A DNA stretch of 64,000 nucleotides from Bacillota bacterium (GTDB lineage: Bacteria; Bacillota; Clostridia; Oscillospirales; Ruminococcaceae), in the NCBI GenBank assembly GCA_023431215.1, contig JAEYXR010000052.1, forward strand, positions 1-64,000. Direction: 5' to 3'. The notes under the pieces are model-generated. The model saw only the letters and a program-made list of their open reading frames with translations, made no database searches and was not told where the DNA came from. Positions 52,538 to 62,658 of this stretch are shown piece by piece (the first letter of the stretch is position 1; the number at the start of each line of letters is the position of its first letter). The position numbers were made by a program, and so were the translations under genes.

Positions 52538-55324
52538 TTACCCCATAATATCAGCGCAGCGCTTGCACAGGGTAGGATGTTTCTCATCCTGACCCACAGT
52601 ATCGCTATAAATCCAGCAACGCTCGCACTTTCCGCCCTGGGCAGTCTCCACATCCACAGACAACCCTTCCAATTCACCGTGAACAGCACCTTCGCCGCCC
52701 TCTACTACTTCTACAGCAGAAACAATGAAGATGGTAGACAGGTCTGCCTCAATGTTTTTAACAAACGTAAAGGTATCTGCATCAGCATGGAGAATTACTT
52801 TTGCTTCCAGAGACTTACCGATGATCTTATTGGCGCGGGCTAGCTCCAGTGCCTTGTTTACATCATCACGGATAGCGTGAATACGATCCCACTTTGCCAT
52901 AAATTCTTCAGTAGCCAGTCCTGCTTCAGGTTTAGGCATATCATTGAGCATAACAGAAGACTTTTGATACTCCTTGCTCTCAGGGATATATTGCCAAATT
53001 TCCTCGGCGGTAAAGGGCAGTATGGGAGCCAGCATTAGGGTCAGCTGACGCAGAATGACATAGATGGCAGTTTGGGCGCTGCGGCGCTCCTTGCTTTCCT
53101 TTTTCTCTACATATAGGCGATCCTTCAGCACATCAAGATAGAAGCTGGACATATCAACAGAGCAGAAATTGTGCACTGCATGGTAAATGAGATAGAAGTC
53201 GAAATCGTTATAGGCCTTGATAGACTTCTCCAGCAGCTGCTCCATACGAGCCACTGCCCAACGGTCAATTTCCGGCATTTCCGCATAGGGTACGCTGTCG
53301 GTATCGGGATTGAAGTCACTGATATTGCCTAAGATGTAGCGGGCAGTATTGCGGATTTTACGGTAACCCTCGGAGAGCTGCTTGATATAATCAAAGGATA
53401 CGCGTACGTCGGAGTGATAATCAGAGGAAGCCACCCAAAGACGCAGGATGTCTGCACCGTAATCCTTGATGATATCATCAGGAGCATTGACATTGCCCAA
53501 AGACTTGGACTGCTTGCGGCCTTCGCCATCCACTACCCAACCGTGGGTGCAGACAGCCTTATACGGAGCCTCACCACGGGCAGCAACAGCTGTCAGCAGA
53601 GAAGACTGGAACCAGCCGCGATACTGGTCATTACCCTCCAGGTACAAATCTGCGGGCCACTTAAGACCGCGTTTATCATTGAGTACGCCCATATGGGTTG
53701 TACCGCTGTCAAACCAAACATCCATGATATCGGTTTCTTTGGTAAAGTGCTTACCACCGCAGTGAGGACACTGATAACCCTTTGGCAGAATGTCCTCTGC
53801 TTCAGTGTTATACCAAGCATCTGAGCCTTTTTCGGCAAAGAGCTGAGCAACGGCTTCAATGGTGGTATCGTCTACAACATACTTTCCGCAATCGTCGCAG
53901 TAAAAAACAGGAATAGGAACACCCCAGCTGCGCTGACGGGAAATGCACCAGTCGCTGCGGTTTTCTACCATGCCGGTAATCTTGTTTTCACCCCAGCCGG
54001 GAATCCACTGGACGCCTTTAATGGCCTTAAGGGCGGCATCTTTGAAGCCGTCGATGGAGCAGAACCACTGCTCGGTGGCGCGGAACAGGATGGGGTCTTT
54101 ACAGCGCCAGCAGTGAGGATACTGGTGGATGATTTTTTCCAAAGCGAACAAGCTGCCGGACTTCTCAAGATGTTCTGCAATGGCCTTGTTAGCAGCACCG
54201 GTAGCCAAACCGGCAAAGGGACCTGCTTCTGCGGTCAATACGCCTTTGCTGTCCACGGGCACAATAACAGGAATTTCAGGATAATTGTTGACACATACCT
54301 CAAAGTCCTCAACACCGTGTCCAGGAGCAGTATGAACACAGCCTGTACCGCTTTCCAAAGTAACATGGTCGCCCACAATGACAGGAGAAACACGATCCAG
54401 GAAAGGATGCTGATACGTGATATATTCCAATTCCTTGCCGGTTACCAGGTCAGAAATTTCAAACTCGGTAATGCCCGCAGCCTGCATGGTGGAGTCCACC
54501 AGCTCGCGAGCCATGATATAATACTCGCCGTTTGCTTTTACAGCGCAGTAGTCGTAGTTGGGGCCAACACAAATGGCCAGGTTGCCGGGCAATGTCCAGG
54601 TGGTGGTGGTCCAGATGACCATATAAGTTTTAGAAACATCACAGCCCAGCTTAGAAAGTACGCCCTTGTCATCCACTACCTTAAACTTGACGTAGATAGA
54701 ATCGCAGGGGTCCTCTGCATATTCAATTTCAGCTTCTGCCAAAGCAGTGTTGCAATCGGTACACCAATAAACAGGCTTTAGGCCCTTATAAATATAACCT
54801 TTTTTGGCCATAGTACCAAATACACGAATCTGCTCTGCCTCCAGCTCAGGCTGTAGGGTTAAATAAGGATGCTCGTAGTCTGCCAAAACACCCAGGCGCT
54901 TAAATTCATCACGCTGAACATCTACATAATGCAGGGCAAATTCACGGCATTTTTGACGCAGTTCCAATTTTGTAAAGTTTTCGTTAAGGCCAAGCTCCTT
55001 AATGGCTTTACGCTCAATGGGCAGCCCGTGGGTATCCCACCCGGGGATATAAGGCGACTGATAACCCATCATATTTTTAGAGCGAACCACAATATCCTTC
55101 AGCACCTTGTTCATAGCAGTGCCTAAATGAATATTTCCGTTGGCATAGGGAGGGCCGTCGTGCAGCACATATTGGGGCTTACCCTCGTTGCGCTCTATGA
55201 TTTGCTCATACAGCTTATTTTCTTCCCAGTCTGCCAGCATTACCGGCTCTTTCTTGGGTAGCCCTGCACGCATCTGAAAATCGGTCTGCGGCAGATTCAA
55301 TGTCGCGTTATAATCTTGAGCCAT
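52538..55324 (-). CDS. ileS: Isoleucyl-tRNA synthetase
   Basis: The 928-aa class I synthetase has the HIGH-type motif in PPYANGNIHLGTAMN, the editing domain (TWTLPGNLAICVG), the KMSKS-type loop GRKQSKSLGN and a C-terminal zinc finger (CERCWIY and CKRCADI). These C-terminal features and length match the common bacterial type. The leader is too short for a T-box. Lies between divIVA and lspA, as in many Gram-positives. Confidence 0.96.
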   Translation of the reverse strand: MAQDYNATLNLPQTDFQMRAGLPKKEPVMLADWEENKLYEQIIERNEGKPQYVLHDGPPYANGNIHLGTAMNKVLKDIVVRSKNMMGYQSPYIPGWDTHGLPIERKAIKELGLNENFTKLELRQKCREFALHYVDVQRDEFKRLGVLADYEHPYLTLQPELEAEQIRVFGTMAKKGYIYKGLKPVYWCTDCNTALAEAEIEYAEDPCDSIYVKFKVVDDKGVLSKLGCDVSKTYMVIWTTTTWTLPGNLAICVGPNYDYCAVKANGEYYIMARELVDSTMQAAGITEFEISDLVTGKELEYITYQHPFLDRVSPVIVGDHVTLESGTGCVHTAPGHGVEDFEVCVNNYPEIPVIVPVDSKGVLTAEAGPFAGLATGAANKAIAEHLEKSGSLFALEKIIHQYPHCWRCKDPILFRATEQWFCSIDGFKDAALKAIKGVQWIPGWGENKITGMVENRSDWCISRQRSWGVPIPVFYCDDCGKYVVDDTTIEAVAQLFAEKGSDAWYNTEAEDILPKGYQCPHCGGKHFTKETDIMDVWFDSGTTHMGVLNDKRGLKWPADLYLEGNDQYRGWFQSSLLTAVAARGEAPYKAVCTHGWVVDGEGRKQSKSLGNVNAPDDIIKDYGADILRLWVASSDYHSDVRVSFDYIKQLSEGYRKIRNTARYILGNISDFNPDTDSVPYAEMPEIDRWAVARMEQLLEKSIKAYNDFDFYLIYHAVHNFCSVDMSSFYLDVLKDRLYVEKKESKERRSAQTAIYVILRQLTLMLAPILPFTAEEIWQYIPESKEYQKSSVMLNDMPKPEAGLATEEFMAKWDRIHAIRDDVNKALELARANKIIGKSLEAKVILHADADTFTFVKNIEADLSTIFIVSAVEVVEGGEGAVHGELEGLSVDVETAQGGKCERCWIYSDTVGQDEKHPTLCKRCADIMG

Positions 55325-55392
55325 GTTCCATTTCTCTCCTAAAATATAAAAATTACTTGTTAAAATACCAAATCAATTACCTGCATGTAAGA

Positions 55393-56289
55393 CTAATCAT
55401 CTTCCAATGCAAAGGAGTCTCCAAATTTAAGGACACCGAACTTTGAGCTGACAATAGTCTTTTTCTTGCTGTCGCTGCCGGCGGTAGATACGAGTTCCAA
55501 CTCATCATCTTCATCCTCGTCTTCATCAAAGGAAAACAATTTATCCACTTTACTATGAAAACTTGCAACCGCGGGGCTGTCATCTTCTGTATCATCATCT
55601 GCTAAATCTAGCTTAATATTAGGCAGTGCCGGTTGGCGACGGCTGACCTCATGTGCCTTTTGGGCTTGTACAGACCGGGTGTCTATAGCCTTAATCTCTA
55701 CAGGAGCTTCGGGTTTGACCGGTTCTGCAACAACTGGCTCTACTACCGGCTCGGCCTTTTTCATCGGTGCCACCGGTGCAGCAGGCACAGCTTCCTCCTC
55801 AGCTTCCTCAATGTGGTTTTCTTCATATCGCCGCTCCAGTTCTTCCGAAGGTAAACGCTTGATGGCTCCAATGTGCGCTTTATACATATTAATCAGTTCC
55901 TCCTTAAAGGAACTGGCCTCAGCTTTTACTCGTTCCAGCTCTGCGGTTTCAATCTCCAGACGCTTGTGGGCACCTTCTACAATATGATCTGCCTTGGTGG
56001 TGGCATCCCGCAGAATAATTTCAGCCTTGCTACGGGAGTCTTTTAATATGCTGTCTCCCAGCTTTTGTGCACCAATCAGTGCAGATCTAAGACTTTCTTC
56101 GTCTTCGCGGTATTTTTCTACCGTTTGGGCAAGAACACGCATTTTTTCTGTCATAACGCGGTTTTCTTCCGCTAGTTCACGCACCAACTGTATTGCCTGG
56201 GTAACAAATTCGTCAACATCTTCGGTTTTATATCCAAAGGCAACAGCCTTGCCAAACTGCACATCAAAAAAATTCTCAGGAATTGTCAT
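55393..56289 (-). CDS. divIVA: DivIVA domain cell-division/polarity protein
   Basis: The 298-aa protein starts with the membrane-curvature-binding region IPENFFDVQFGKAVAFGYKT, followed by a long coiled coil (about residues 25-150). A disordered, Pro/Glu/Val-rich linker (about 165-215) and an acidic tail with repeated DEDEDEDDE follow. The tail is longer than in Bacillus DivIVA. It directs division and pole proteins. Part of the ylm cell-division cluster. Confidence 0.9.
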   Translation of the reverse strand: MTIPENFFDVQFGKAVAFGYKTEDVDEFVTQAIQLVRELAEENRVMTEKMRVLAQTVEKYREDEESLRSALIGAQKLGDSILKDSRSKAEIILRDATTKADHIVEGAHKRLEIETAELERVKAEASSFKEELINMYKAHIGAIKRLPSEELERRYEENHIEEAEEEAVPAAPVAPMKKAEPVVEPVVAEPVKPEAPVEIKAIDTRSVQAQKAHEVSRRQPALPNIKLDLADDDTEDDSPAVASFHSKVDKLFSFDEDEDEDDELELVSTAGSDSKKKTIVSSKFGVLKFGDSFALEDD

Positions 56290-56301
56290 AGATGAACCCC
56301 C

Positions 56302-57054
56302 CTAGCTGTATCTTCTAAAAGAAACCTTTAATTTGTCCTTTTTGCTTGTACCATGCTGTCCATCATAAATAAATTTGCCTGTCCCTCGTACTGAAATTTT
56401 ACAGCCTTCGGCAATAAGCCGAGAGATGTCTTCCTGTACAACACCATTTAAGGCAACCTTGCCGGTGCGGATAAGCCCAACAGCATCTGTGCGGGAGCAG
56501 CGAGCCAAAAAGGCAACCGTACAATCCAAACGCAGAGAAGCAATGGTTCCGGATATGTTCTCAAATCGCCTTTCTACGACAATTTCTTCCACTGTCGTCT
56601 CTCGACATTTTACACCACATCGACCCACTTTGTCTAGCTCCAGCAATATTACCGGCAAAACAGTTGGCGACACGAATAGTAACGCTTTCCCTTCTTCTAC
56701 AACAATATCCCCCATGGCCTCTCGTTTGAGGTTGAGGCCCATGAGGGAACCAAGGATATCTCTGTGTCCTATTTGTTCGCTTGGCCTAAACTTTAACTCC
56801 ACGCAGGCTATTGGAAAATCGTTTTTTATTATATCACCTGCAAAGAGACCCAGACAGGTGCGCTCAGCGTCCTCATAACCGCCCCAAAAATGATAGGAAA
56901 TCCTTCTTCGCTTTAGTGCGTCATGACATATTTCCTTTTGACGCTCGTCCAAAAAACCCAGAAAACAGGGCTTTCTATACTTCTCTACTGCAAAACATAA
57001 GTCATCCAGCCGGGAAATAAGCAGCTGATCCTCACGATTAGAAATAAACGCCAT
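56302..57054 (-). CDS. ylmH: YlmH-like S4-domain RNA-binding protein
   Basis: The 250-aa protein has an N-terminal domain (REDQLLISRLDDLCFAVEK) and a C-terminal S4 domain (TDAVGLIRTGKVALNGVVQE). It lies where Bacillus ylmH does, between sepF and divIVA. YlmH has been linked to rescue of stalled ribosomes. ATG 57054 gives the family N-terminus; the frame open to 57126 belongs to sepF in another frame. It overlaps the sepF 3' end by 17 nt. Confidence 0.85.
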   Translation of the reverse strand: MAFISNREDQLLISRLDDLCFAVEKYRKPCFLGFLDERQKEICHDALKRRRISYHFWGGYEDAERTCLGLFAGDIIKNDFPIACVELKFRPSEQIGHRDILGSLMGLNLKREAMGDIVVEEGKALLFVSPTVLPVILLELDKVGRCGVKCRETTVEEIVVERRFENISGTIASLRLDCTVAFLARCSRTDAVGLIRTGKVALNGVVQEDISRLIAEGCKISVRGTGKFIYDGQHGTSKKDKLKVSFRRYS

Positions 57055-57574
57055 TGTTTTCCAGCTCGTCCAATAACGAGTCTCCCGTAACACCAACATT
57101 ATAGGGGGTAATAATAAAAGTTGCATTGGCTACTTTTTTTATTTGCCCTCCGTTTGCATAAGCTACACCGCTTAAAAAGTCTACCAAGCGGCGGGAAATA
57201 TCCCTACTGGTGGATTCCAAATTCAGCACCACAGTTCTTTTTTCATTTAAATGGTCAGCAACTGCTCCCGCATCTTCAAATCTTTCAGGTTTTACAAGCA
57301 CAACCTGAAGTTGTGTGGTAGCATGAATGTTAACCACCTTATTATCACGATTTATTCCGGAAAAGCTTCCAATGGTATCGACAGGCGGTGTAGTAGTTGA
57401 GGAAGTATACCGTGTGGTTGTTTTGCCAAAATCACTTAAATCAGTGTGATCTTCAAAGTCATAATCGTGATACTCTTCTTTTTTGGGAATTTCATCAAAG
57501 CTTTCGTCTTCTTCGTCCAGATATTCGTCATCCGGAAGCCCCATAAAGCCCTTAAATTTATCCATAAAGCCCAT
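57038..57574 (-). CDS. sepF: Cell division protein SepF
   Basis: The 178-aa protein has the N-terminal membrane-binding helix (MGFMDKFKGFMGL), an acidic linker and the C-terminal SepF domain: VVLVKPERFEDAGAVADHLN and RRLVDFLSGVAYANGGQIKK. SepF anchors FtsZ to the membrane. ATG 57574 follows GGAGGG; the frame from 57613 is not needed. Between yggS and ylmH as in Bacillus. Confidence 0.93.
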   Translation of the reverse strand: MGFMDKFKGFMGLPDDEYLDEEDESFDEIPKKEEYHDYDFEDHTDLSDFGKTTTRYTSSTTTPPVDTIGSFSGINRDNKVVNIHATTQLQVVLVKPERFEDAGAVADHLNEKRTVVLNLESTSRDISRRLVDFLSGVAYANGGQIKKVANATFIITPYNVGVTGDSLLDELENNGVYF

Positions 57575-57596
57575 TTGAATGACCCTCCGATTTTTA

Positions 57597-58313
57597 TTAT
57601 CGGTTTCGTGCACCGAATATCCCTGAGCCTATACGCACCAAATTGGCACCGTGCCTGATGGCACAGGCATAGTCGCGCGACATGCCCATAGATAATATTT
57701 CCATACTGATATTATCTAATTTTTTGTGCTTTATGTCAACAAACAATTTGTACATTTGGTCAAAATATCGTTCAGTTTCCAACTCCGTCTGACCAATTGG
57801 CGGAATACACATCAATCCTTTTACCTGCAAATGAGTCAAATTGCAAACCTTGTCTATAATATTGTATATTTCTGAGGCTTCTAATCCGGATTTGCTTTCT
57901 TCTTTACCAATATTGACTTCAAGCAAAACATCCATGCTTTTTTGTATTGTTGCCGAGCGTTTGTTAATTTCTTCTGCCAGACGCAGGCTGTTTACCGACT
58001 GAATACAGCTTACCTTATCTATAATGTGACGCACCTTATTGGTTTGTAATGTTCCGATAAAATGAATACTATCGCTGCCAAATTCGTAGCTGGCATATTT
58101 TTCACATAGCTCCTGCGCACGATTTTCTCCAAAAAGAGGCACCCCACAATGAAACGCTGTGTTAACTAGCTGAGGAGAAACTGTTTTTGTTACAGCCATC
58201 AACCGGACATCTGCGGGTTTGCGCTGACTTTGCAGCGCAGCATTGGCCATCTCCTCGCCTATTCTCTTTAGGTTATCTTCCACTTGCTGGCTATTGCAGC
58301 GGTTTTCCATCAT
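57597..58313 (-). CDS. yggS: YggS/YlmE-family PLP homeostasis protein
   Basis: The 238-aa protein is a fold-type III PLP-binding TIM barrel without catalytic partner domain. PLP lysine is in LMAVTKTVSPQ. Further family pieces are FGENRAQEL, HFIGTLQTNKVRHI, INIGKEESKSG-like VNIGKEESKSG and the C-terminal MGMSRDYACAIRHGANLVRI. It buffers free PLP. ATG 58313 follows AGAGGGG. The start overlaps the end of the HlyD-like gene. Confidence 0.93.
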   Translation of the reverse strand: MMENRCNSQQVEDNLKRIGEEMANAALQSQRKPADVRLMAVTKTVSPQLVNTAFHCGVPLFGENRAQELCEKYASYEFGSDSIHFIGTLQTNKVRHIIDKVSCIQSVNSLRLAEEINKRSATIQKSMDVLLEVNIGKEESKSGLEASEIYNIIDKVCNLTHLQVKGLMCIPPIGQTELETERYFDQMYKLFVDIKHKKLDNISMEILSMGMSRDYACAIRHGANLVRIGSGIFGARNR

Positions 58314-59499
58314 ACAGATCAATCCCCTCTACAATTACTTCGTCAAACATATTGAGATATGATTCACTGTTATATTCCATACGGCTCAGGTAATAATCTT
58401 TACCGGTAAATACAATTTCCACCAAACGATATCTGATATTATAGCCTGATTTTATATAAACACCTTTATTACCGTCTACAATGCGAAGCGCCTTTTTACT
58501 GAAGCGCACGCCTTTATAATTATCAAAGCTGACCTTTACTGCCGCAGACCGGCGAGATACCGCATCTGGACTTAGCTCCTCGCTTTCAATAACCACTACG
58601 GCACAATTATTATCCTTTTCTTCGGTTACAGAATAAATAGTACCGGACACAGGTTCCGAGCTACCTCCGATAAAGGTAAGTGTCACTGCACTCCCCGGGT
58701 TAAACAAGCTCATATTTTCCTCTGGAATAACAGTGGCGTAATACCATTTAAAATCGGTGATGCACTTACCAAAAGCATCCTCCCTTGTGGTGTATTCTTG
58801 TGATGCAAGCTGGGTAAGTGTTTGGCTGTCCAAGTTTTTCAGCATTTCAGGTGTAAACTGAGCTTCACAGCCATCAACATATCTTGAAAAATAGCCTACA
58901 TGACTGGAGTAAATTTTATCTCCTGCAGGCATTTGCGGCATTTGACCGGTAAGCTCATCAATTCTTTCTGTAAAATTATCCAATTCTCCGGTTACCAGCT
59001 GCCGCCTTGCAAACTTTTCGGTAATGGTAAGCCTTAACTTATCCACAGCACCAAAATCAGTATAATCAGCACTTTTGGTTAATTCATTCAGCGCAATCGA
59101 CAAATCTCTGCTTAGTAGCTCAACATCCTGTATCTGCCCCACATCCGTGCTGCGCTGTACCAGCTCCAGCAAAGCTTTCTCTGTCTGAAGCTTGTCGTAT
59201 TTATCTGCCTGAGCCACATCTTCCTTGGAATTATAAACAATAGCCAATGGAGTATTAGATACAAATTTTTGCCCCTCTGAAACAGTATAATGCACAACAC
59301 CTGAAATTTTTTTTTCAATAGGCTGTTCAGAGCGTATTAATATGCCTTGGGTATTAACGGCACGTGCTACTTCAAACCCCACGGCAGTTTCTGTTTTGTA
59401 GCCCGCAAAAAAGAAACGGTAGGTTTGCCATCCTGCGTATACCAGAAAAAAAAGCACCAGTACAAAGGAAATAAAGCGTACCATTCCGCTGCTTTTCAT
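58291..59499 (-). CDS. HlyD-domain membrane protein of the ylm/miaA cluster
   Basis: The 402-aa protein has one N-terminal membrane helix (RFISFVLVLFFLVYAGW) and a long outer part. That part has an HlyD/MFP-like half (AVNTQGILIRSEQPI, GVVHYTVSEGQKF) and coiled-coil hairpin (about residues 105-190), then a barrel domain and a C-terminal VFTGKDYYLSRM. No transporter genes are adjacent; it stands between miaA and yggS. Similar proteins are often found at this site in Clostridia. Function unknown, possibly in envelope or spore assembly. Confidence 0.65.
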   Translation of the reverse strand: MKSSGMVRFISFVLVLFFLVYAGWQTYRFFFAGYKTETAVGFEVARAVNTQGILIRSEQPIEKKISGVVHYTVSEGQKFVSNTPLAIVYNSKEDVAQADKYDKLQTEKALLELVQRSTDVGQIQDVELLSRDLSIALNELTKSADYTDFGAVDKLRLTITEKFARRQLVTGELDNFTERIDELTGQMPQMPAGDKIYSSHVGYFSRYVDGCEAQFTPEMLKNLDSQTLTQLASQEYTTREDAFGKCITDFKWYYATVIPEENMSLFNPGSAVTLTFIGGSSEPVSGTIYSVTEEKDNNCAVVVIESEELSPDAVSRRSAAVKVSFDNYKGVRFSKKALRIVDGNKGVYIKSGYNIRYRLVEIVFTGKDYYLSRMEYNSESYLNMFDEVIVEGIDLYDGKPLQ

Positions 59500-60467
59500 G
59501 TTCTATCCGTCTCCTTATGGCAAAGCTTCCAATGATTTACAATACTCATGGCTTCTTCAAAAATCTTATCAAAGCTTCCGGCCTTATCACAATAAATCCA
59601 ATGAATGCGTTTATCTCGTCTAAACCAAGTTAATTGCCGTTTAGCATAACGACGGGTTTCCTGTTTTAAATTTTCAGCAGCTTCGGCAAGAGTACAACTA
59701 CCCTCGAAAAAACCTTTTAATTCTTTGTAGCCAATGGCTTGGGCAGCTGTAGAGGAAAGCTCTTGAGATAAAACCTGCTTTGCCTCCTCCAAAAGGCCGT
59801 CTTGAAGCATCAAATCTACTCGCAGACCTATCCGATTGTAAAGCACCTGCCGGTCGGCATAATCCAACCCAAGTATACAAACATCATAAGGCGATGGAAT
59901 CATTCGTGACCGGCGTACCTGCTCAGACATGGTGATACCCGTTGTTTGATAAACCTCTATGGCCCGAATGACACGCCCAAGGTTATTTTCGTGAAGACTT
60001 GAAGCTGTTTGAGGGTCAAATTCACGAAGAAGCTCTAAAACAGCACCATTACCCTCAAGCTTTGCTTTTTCTCTCAGTTGTTGTCTCAGTATCTCATCGG
60101 AGGGTGCCGGTGAGAAATTAATGTTGTCAATTAGAGTATTGACATATAGCCCGGTACCACCTGTTAGTATCGGCAGCTTTCCCCGATGAATGATATCTTC
60201 TATTATCTTTCGTGCCGCATCTGCATATTGTGCCACAGAAAAACTTTCATTTGGTTCCAGACAATCAATGAGATGATGCTCGATACCCTGCTGCTCTTCT
60301 ACAGTTGGCTTGGCAGTTCCAATATTCATTGTTCGGTAAGTCTGCATAGAGTCTGCAGAAACAATTTCGCCATTCAACGCTTTTGCCAATTCAATTGAAA
60401 GTTTCGTTTTACCGGAAGCTGTTGGCCCCACAATAACCAAAAGGGGGATGCGCTTATCCTTCTTCAA
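59496..60467 (-). CDS. miaA: tRNA dimethylallyltransferase
   Basis: MiaA prenylates A37 of tRNAs that read UNN codons. The 323-aa enzyme has Walker A GPTASGKTKLSIEL, the DSMQTYRTMNIGTAKP block, the GGTGLYVNTLI segment and C-terminal RRYAKRQLTWFRRDK. The start overlaps nothing; its end overlaps the HlyD-like gene by 4 nt. Follows mutL, as in many bacteria, but hfq is not present after it. Confidence 0.95.
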   Translation of the reverse strand: MKKDKRIPLLVIVGPTASGKTKLSIELAKALNGEIVSADSMQTYRTMNIGTAKPTVEEQQGIEHHLIDCLEPNESFSVAQYADAARKIIEDIIHRGKLPILTGGTGLYVNTLIDNINFSPAPSDEILRQQLREKAKLEGNGAVLELLREFDPQTASSLHENNLGRVIRAIEVYQTTGITMSEQVRRSRMIPSPYDVCILGLDYADRQVLYNRIGLRVDLMLQDGLLEEAKQVLSQELSSTAAQAIGYKELKGFFEGSCTLAEAAENLKQETRRYAKRQLTWFRRDKRIHWIYCDKAGSFDKIFEEAMSIVNHWKLCHKETDRT

Positions 60468-60496
60468 AACATTCCCCTCCTACATCAGTAAATTAG

Positions 60497-62605
60497 CTAA
60501 ATAATTCGCCCAAACATCCGCTCCAGCTCTTGTTTTTTCATAGAGACAATGACCGGACGTCCGTGAGGGCAATTTCGAATATTTCTATTCTGCTGCAACA
60601 GGCAAATCAGCTCTTCACGCTCTTCTAAGCCTGTAAAGCTTCCGCCCTTGACAGCCGCTTTGCAGGCAATAGAGTGAAATAACTCGTCATAAATTGTCAG
60701 GTCCAAGTGTTTATTGCCTTTTTGCAGTTTATCTATGGCTTCTTCCAACATATCCTCCACCTCTGACATACCCATCACGGTAGGAATCTCCCTGACTAAA
60801 ATGGAACCGTCACCAAAATCCTCCAATGCAAAGCCTGTTTTCGATAATAACGAAATGTTCTGCAAAAGGCAATCGTAACGATCTTTGGAAAAAGAAATGC
60901 GCATGGGTGCCAAAAGAGTTTGCCGGGGAATATCGCCATTTGTTTTGTGAGCTTCTTTTAGCTTTTCAAACAGAATGCGTTCGTGAGCGGCATGCTTATC
61001 AATTAGCAATAGTTCTGTTCCCTGCTCTGCCAAAATATAGGTTTTGAAAACCTCTCCAATCAGCCTCATAGGGGGGATTGGTTCCTCTGAAGGTGTAGCG
61101 GCAGGCGTGTCTTTTGCCAGTATCTTTTTTTCTGTGTCAACAGGAGCCTGTTTTAAAATAGAAGAGTCTATATCGGTAGCTTTTTGGGGCGTAACTTCAT
61201 CTTTTTTTACCAGGGGTTCTGGGTGTGCATCATCCTGAGGCTTCATGGATTGTATGAGTGATGACCGATATAAAAGCCTTGCGCTGTTGTCCTCAAGCAA
61301 ACCGGATGCTGCAGATGAGGCAACAGTTAAATCTTTTACATGGCTGGTATACTTTGAAGCTATATCGGAGTTGCTATTACCCGCCCACGCATTAGGTTTA
61401 CCTGTAATGTCTTTTTGCTTTACAGTATATATATCGACTGGTTGAGCCACTTTTTCAGGCTTTTTCTCCTGTTGCTGAAAAGTTCGGTATTCATGGGCAG
61501 ACATGCGCAGCTGATTGCCTTCCAACGGCTTTTGTGCCAGTTGTGCTGCGCTTATCCCCATTTTTGCGGTATAAACACGGCCGGTATCCATGGCGCTGGT
61601 TACATGGTCAAGCTGTGTCAATGCACCTTTTACAGACTGATAAACGGCATCAAATAAAAGTTTTTCGTCAGAAAGCTTAACCTCCAGCTTAGCCGGATGC
61701 ACATTGACATCCACCATGCCAAAGGGCAAAATGACATTGAGAACGCAGCCAGGAAATTTTCCAACCATGATACTATTGCGATACGCTTCCTCTAGCGCTG
61801 ATAACATTGTGCCGCTACGGATATATCGTCCGTTAATAAAAAAATGCTCCATACTGCGGCTGGCTTTGGCTTTTTCGGGTTTGGTTACAAAGCCTTCTAC
61901 CCTTATTCCTGCCAAGGTGCTTTGTACGGGGATGAGGCTGCCACCAAAATCAGACCCATATACGGCATATATGGCAGATAACAGCTTACCGTCTCCCGGG
62001 GTATGTAGTTTTAGCTGCCCTTCTCTAATGAGTTTTAAGGATACCTCCGGATGCGATAATGCCAAACGGTCCAGCAACGCTGCAATGGCGTTGCCTTCGG
62101 TAACATCTTTTTTTAAAAACTTCATTCTTGCGGGAATGTTATAAAAGATATCTCGTACAACGATGGTTGTACCAGTGGGACAACCCGCATCCTCGCAGTT
62201 TTGCGGTTCGCTGCCGGCAATGGTGTAGCGCGTTCCCAAATCTTCTTCTACAGTACGGGTCAGCAATTCTACCCTGCCCACCGCTGCAATGGAGGCCAAC
62301 GCCTCACCACGAAAGCCCAATGTTCCAATTTGGTACAAGTCTTCCTGGGAGGATACCTTGCTGGTAGCATGGCGTAAAAATGCCTTAGGTACATCTTCCC
62401 TAAGAATGCCACAGCCGTTGTCGGTTACCCTGAGGTAGCGGATGCCGCCATTTTGTATTTCTACTGTGATTGCAGAGGCTCCGGCATCAATGGCGTTTTC
62501 CACCAACTCTTTGATGATGGAGGAGGGTCGTTCAATCACTTCCCCTGCTGCAATGAGTTCTGCCGTTTGCTTGTCCAATACATTGATTCTGGCCAAAAAT
62601 GCCAC
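60497..62605 (-). CDS. mutL: DNA mismatch repair protein MutL
   Basis: The 702-aa protein has the GHKL ATPase motifs: ELVENAIDAGA, DNGCGI, GTLGFRGEALASI. A variable Ser/Pro-rich linker spans about residues 355-500. The C-terminal domain contains the endonuclease motif DKHAAHERILFE (DQHAxxERxxxE type) and the CPHGRP motif. MutL therefore is probably a nicking type, consistent with the absence of mutH in Gram-positives. Located right after mutS. Confidence 0.95.
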   Translation of the reverse strand: MAFLARINVLDKQTAELIAAGEVIERPSSIIKELVENAIDAGASAITVEIQNGGIRYLRVTDNGCGILREDVPKAFLRHATSKVSSQEDLYQIGTLGFRGEALASIAAVGRVELLTRTVEEDLGTRYTIAGSEPQNCEDAGCPTGTTIVVRDIFYNIPARMKFLKKDVTEGNAIAALLDRLALSHPEVSLKLIREGQLKLHTPGDGKLLSAIYAVYGSDFGGSLIPVQSTLAGIRVEGFVTKPEKAKASRSMEHFFINGRYIRSGTMLSALEEAYRNSIMVGKFPGCVLNVILPFGMVDVNVHPAKLEVKLSDEKLLFDAVYQSVKGALTQLDHVTSAMDTGRVYTAKMGISAAQLAQKPLEGNQLRMSAHEYRTFQQQEKKPEKVAQPVDIYTVKQKDITGKPNAWAGNSNSDIASKYTSHVKDLTVASSAASGLLEDNSARLLYRSSLIQSMKPQDDAHPEPLVKKDEVTPQKATDIDSSILKQAPVDTEKKILAKDTPAATPSEEPIPPMRLIGEVFKTYILAEQGTELLLIDKHAAHERILFEKLKEAHKTNGDIPRQTLLAPMRISFSKDRYDCLLQNISLLSKTGFALEDFGDGSILVREIPTVMGMSEVEDMLEEAIDKLQKGNKHLDLTIYDELFHSIACKAAVKGGSFTGLEEREELICLLQQNRNIRNCPHGRPVIVSMKKQELERMFGRII

Positions 62606-62658
62606 CTCCCTCTTGGTGATTTTAAAAACAAAGCTTCTTAAAAACTGATGGCTGTTAG

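Noticed and set aside
54113..54781. 222-codon plus-strand frame inside ileS
   Set aside because: Antisense shadow of a well-conserved synthetase gene; no motifs.
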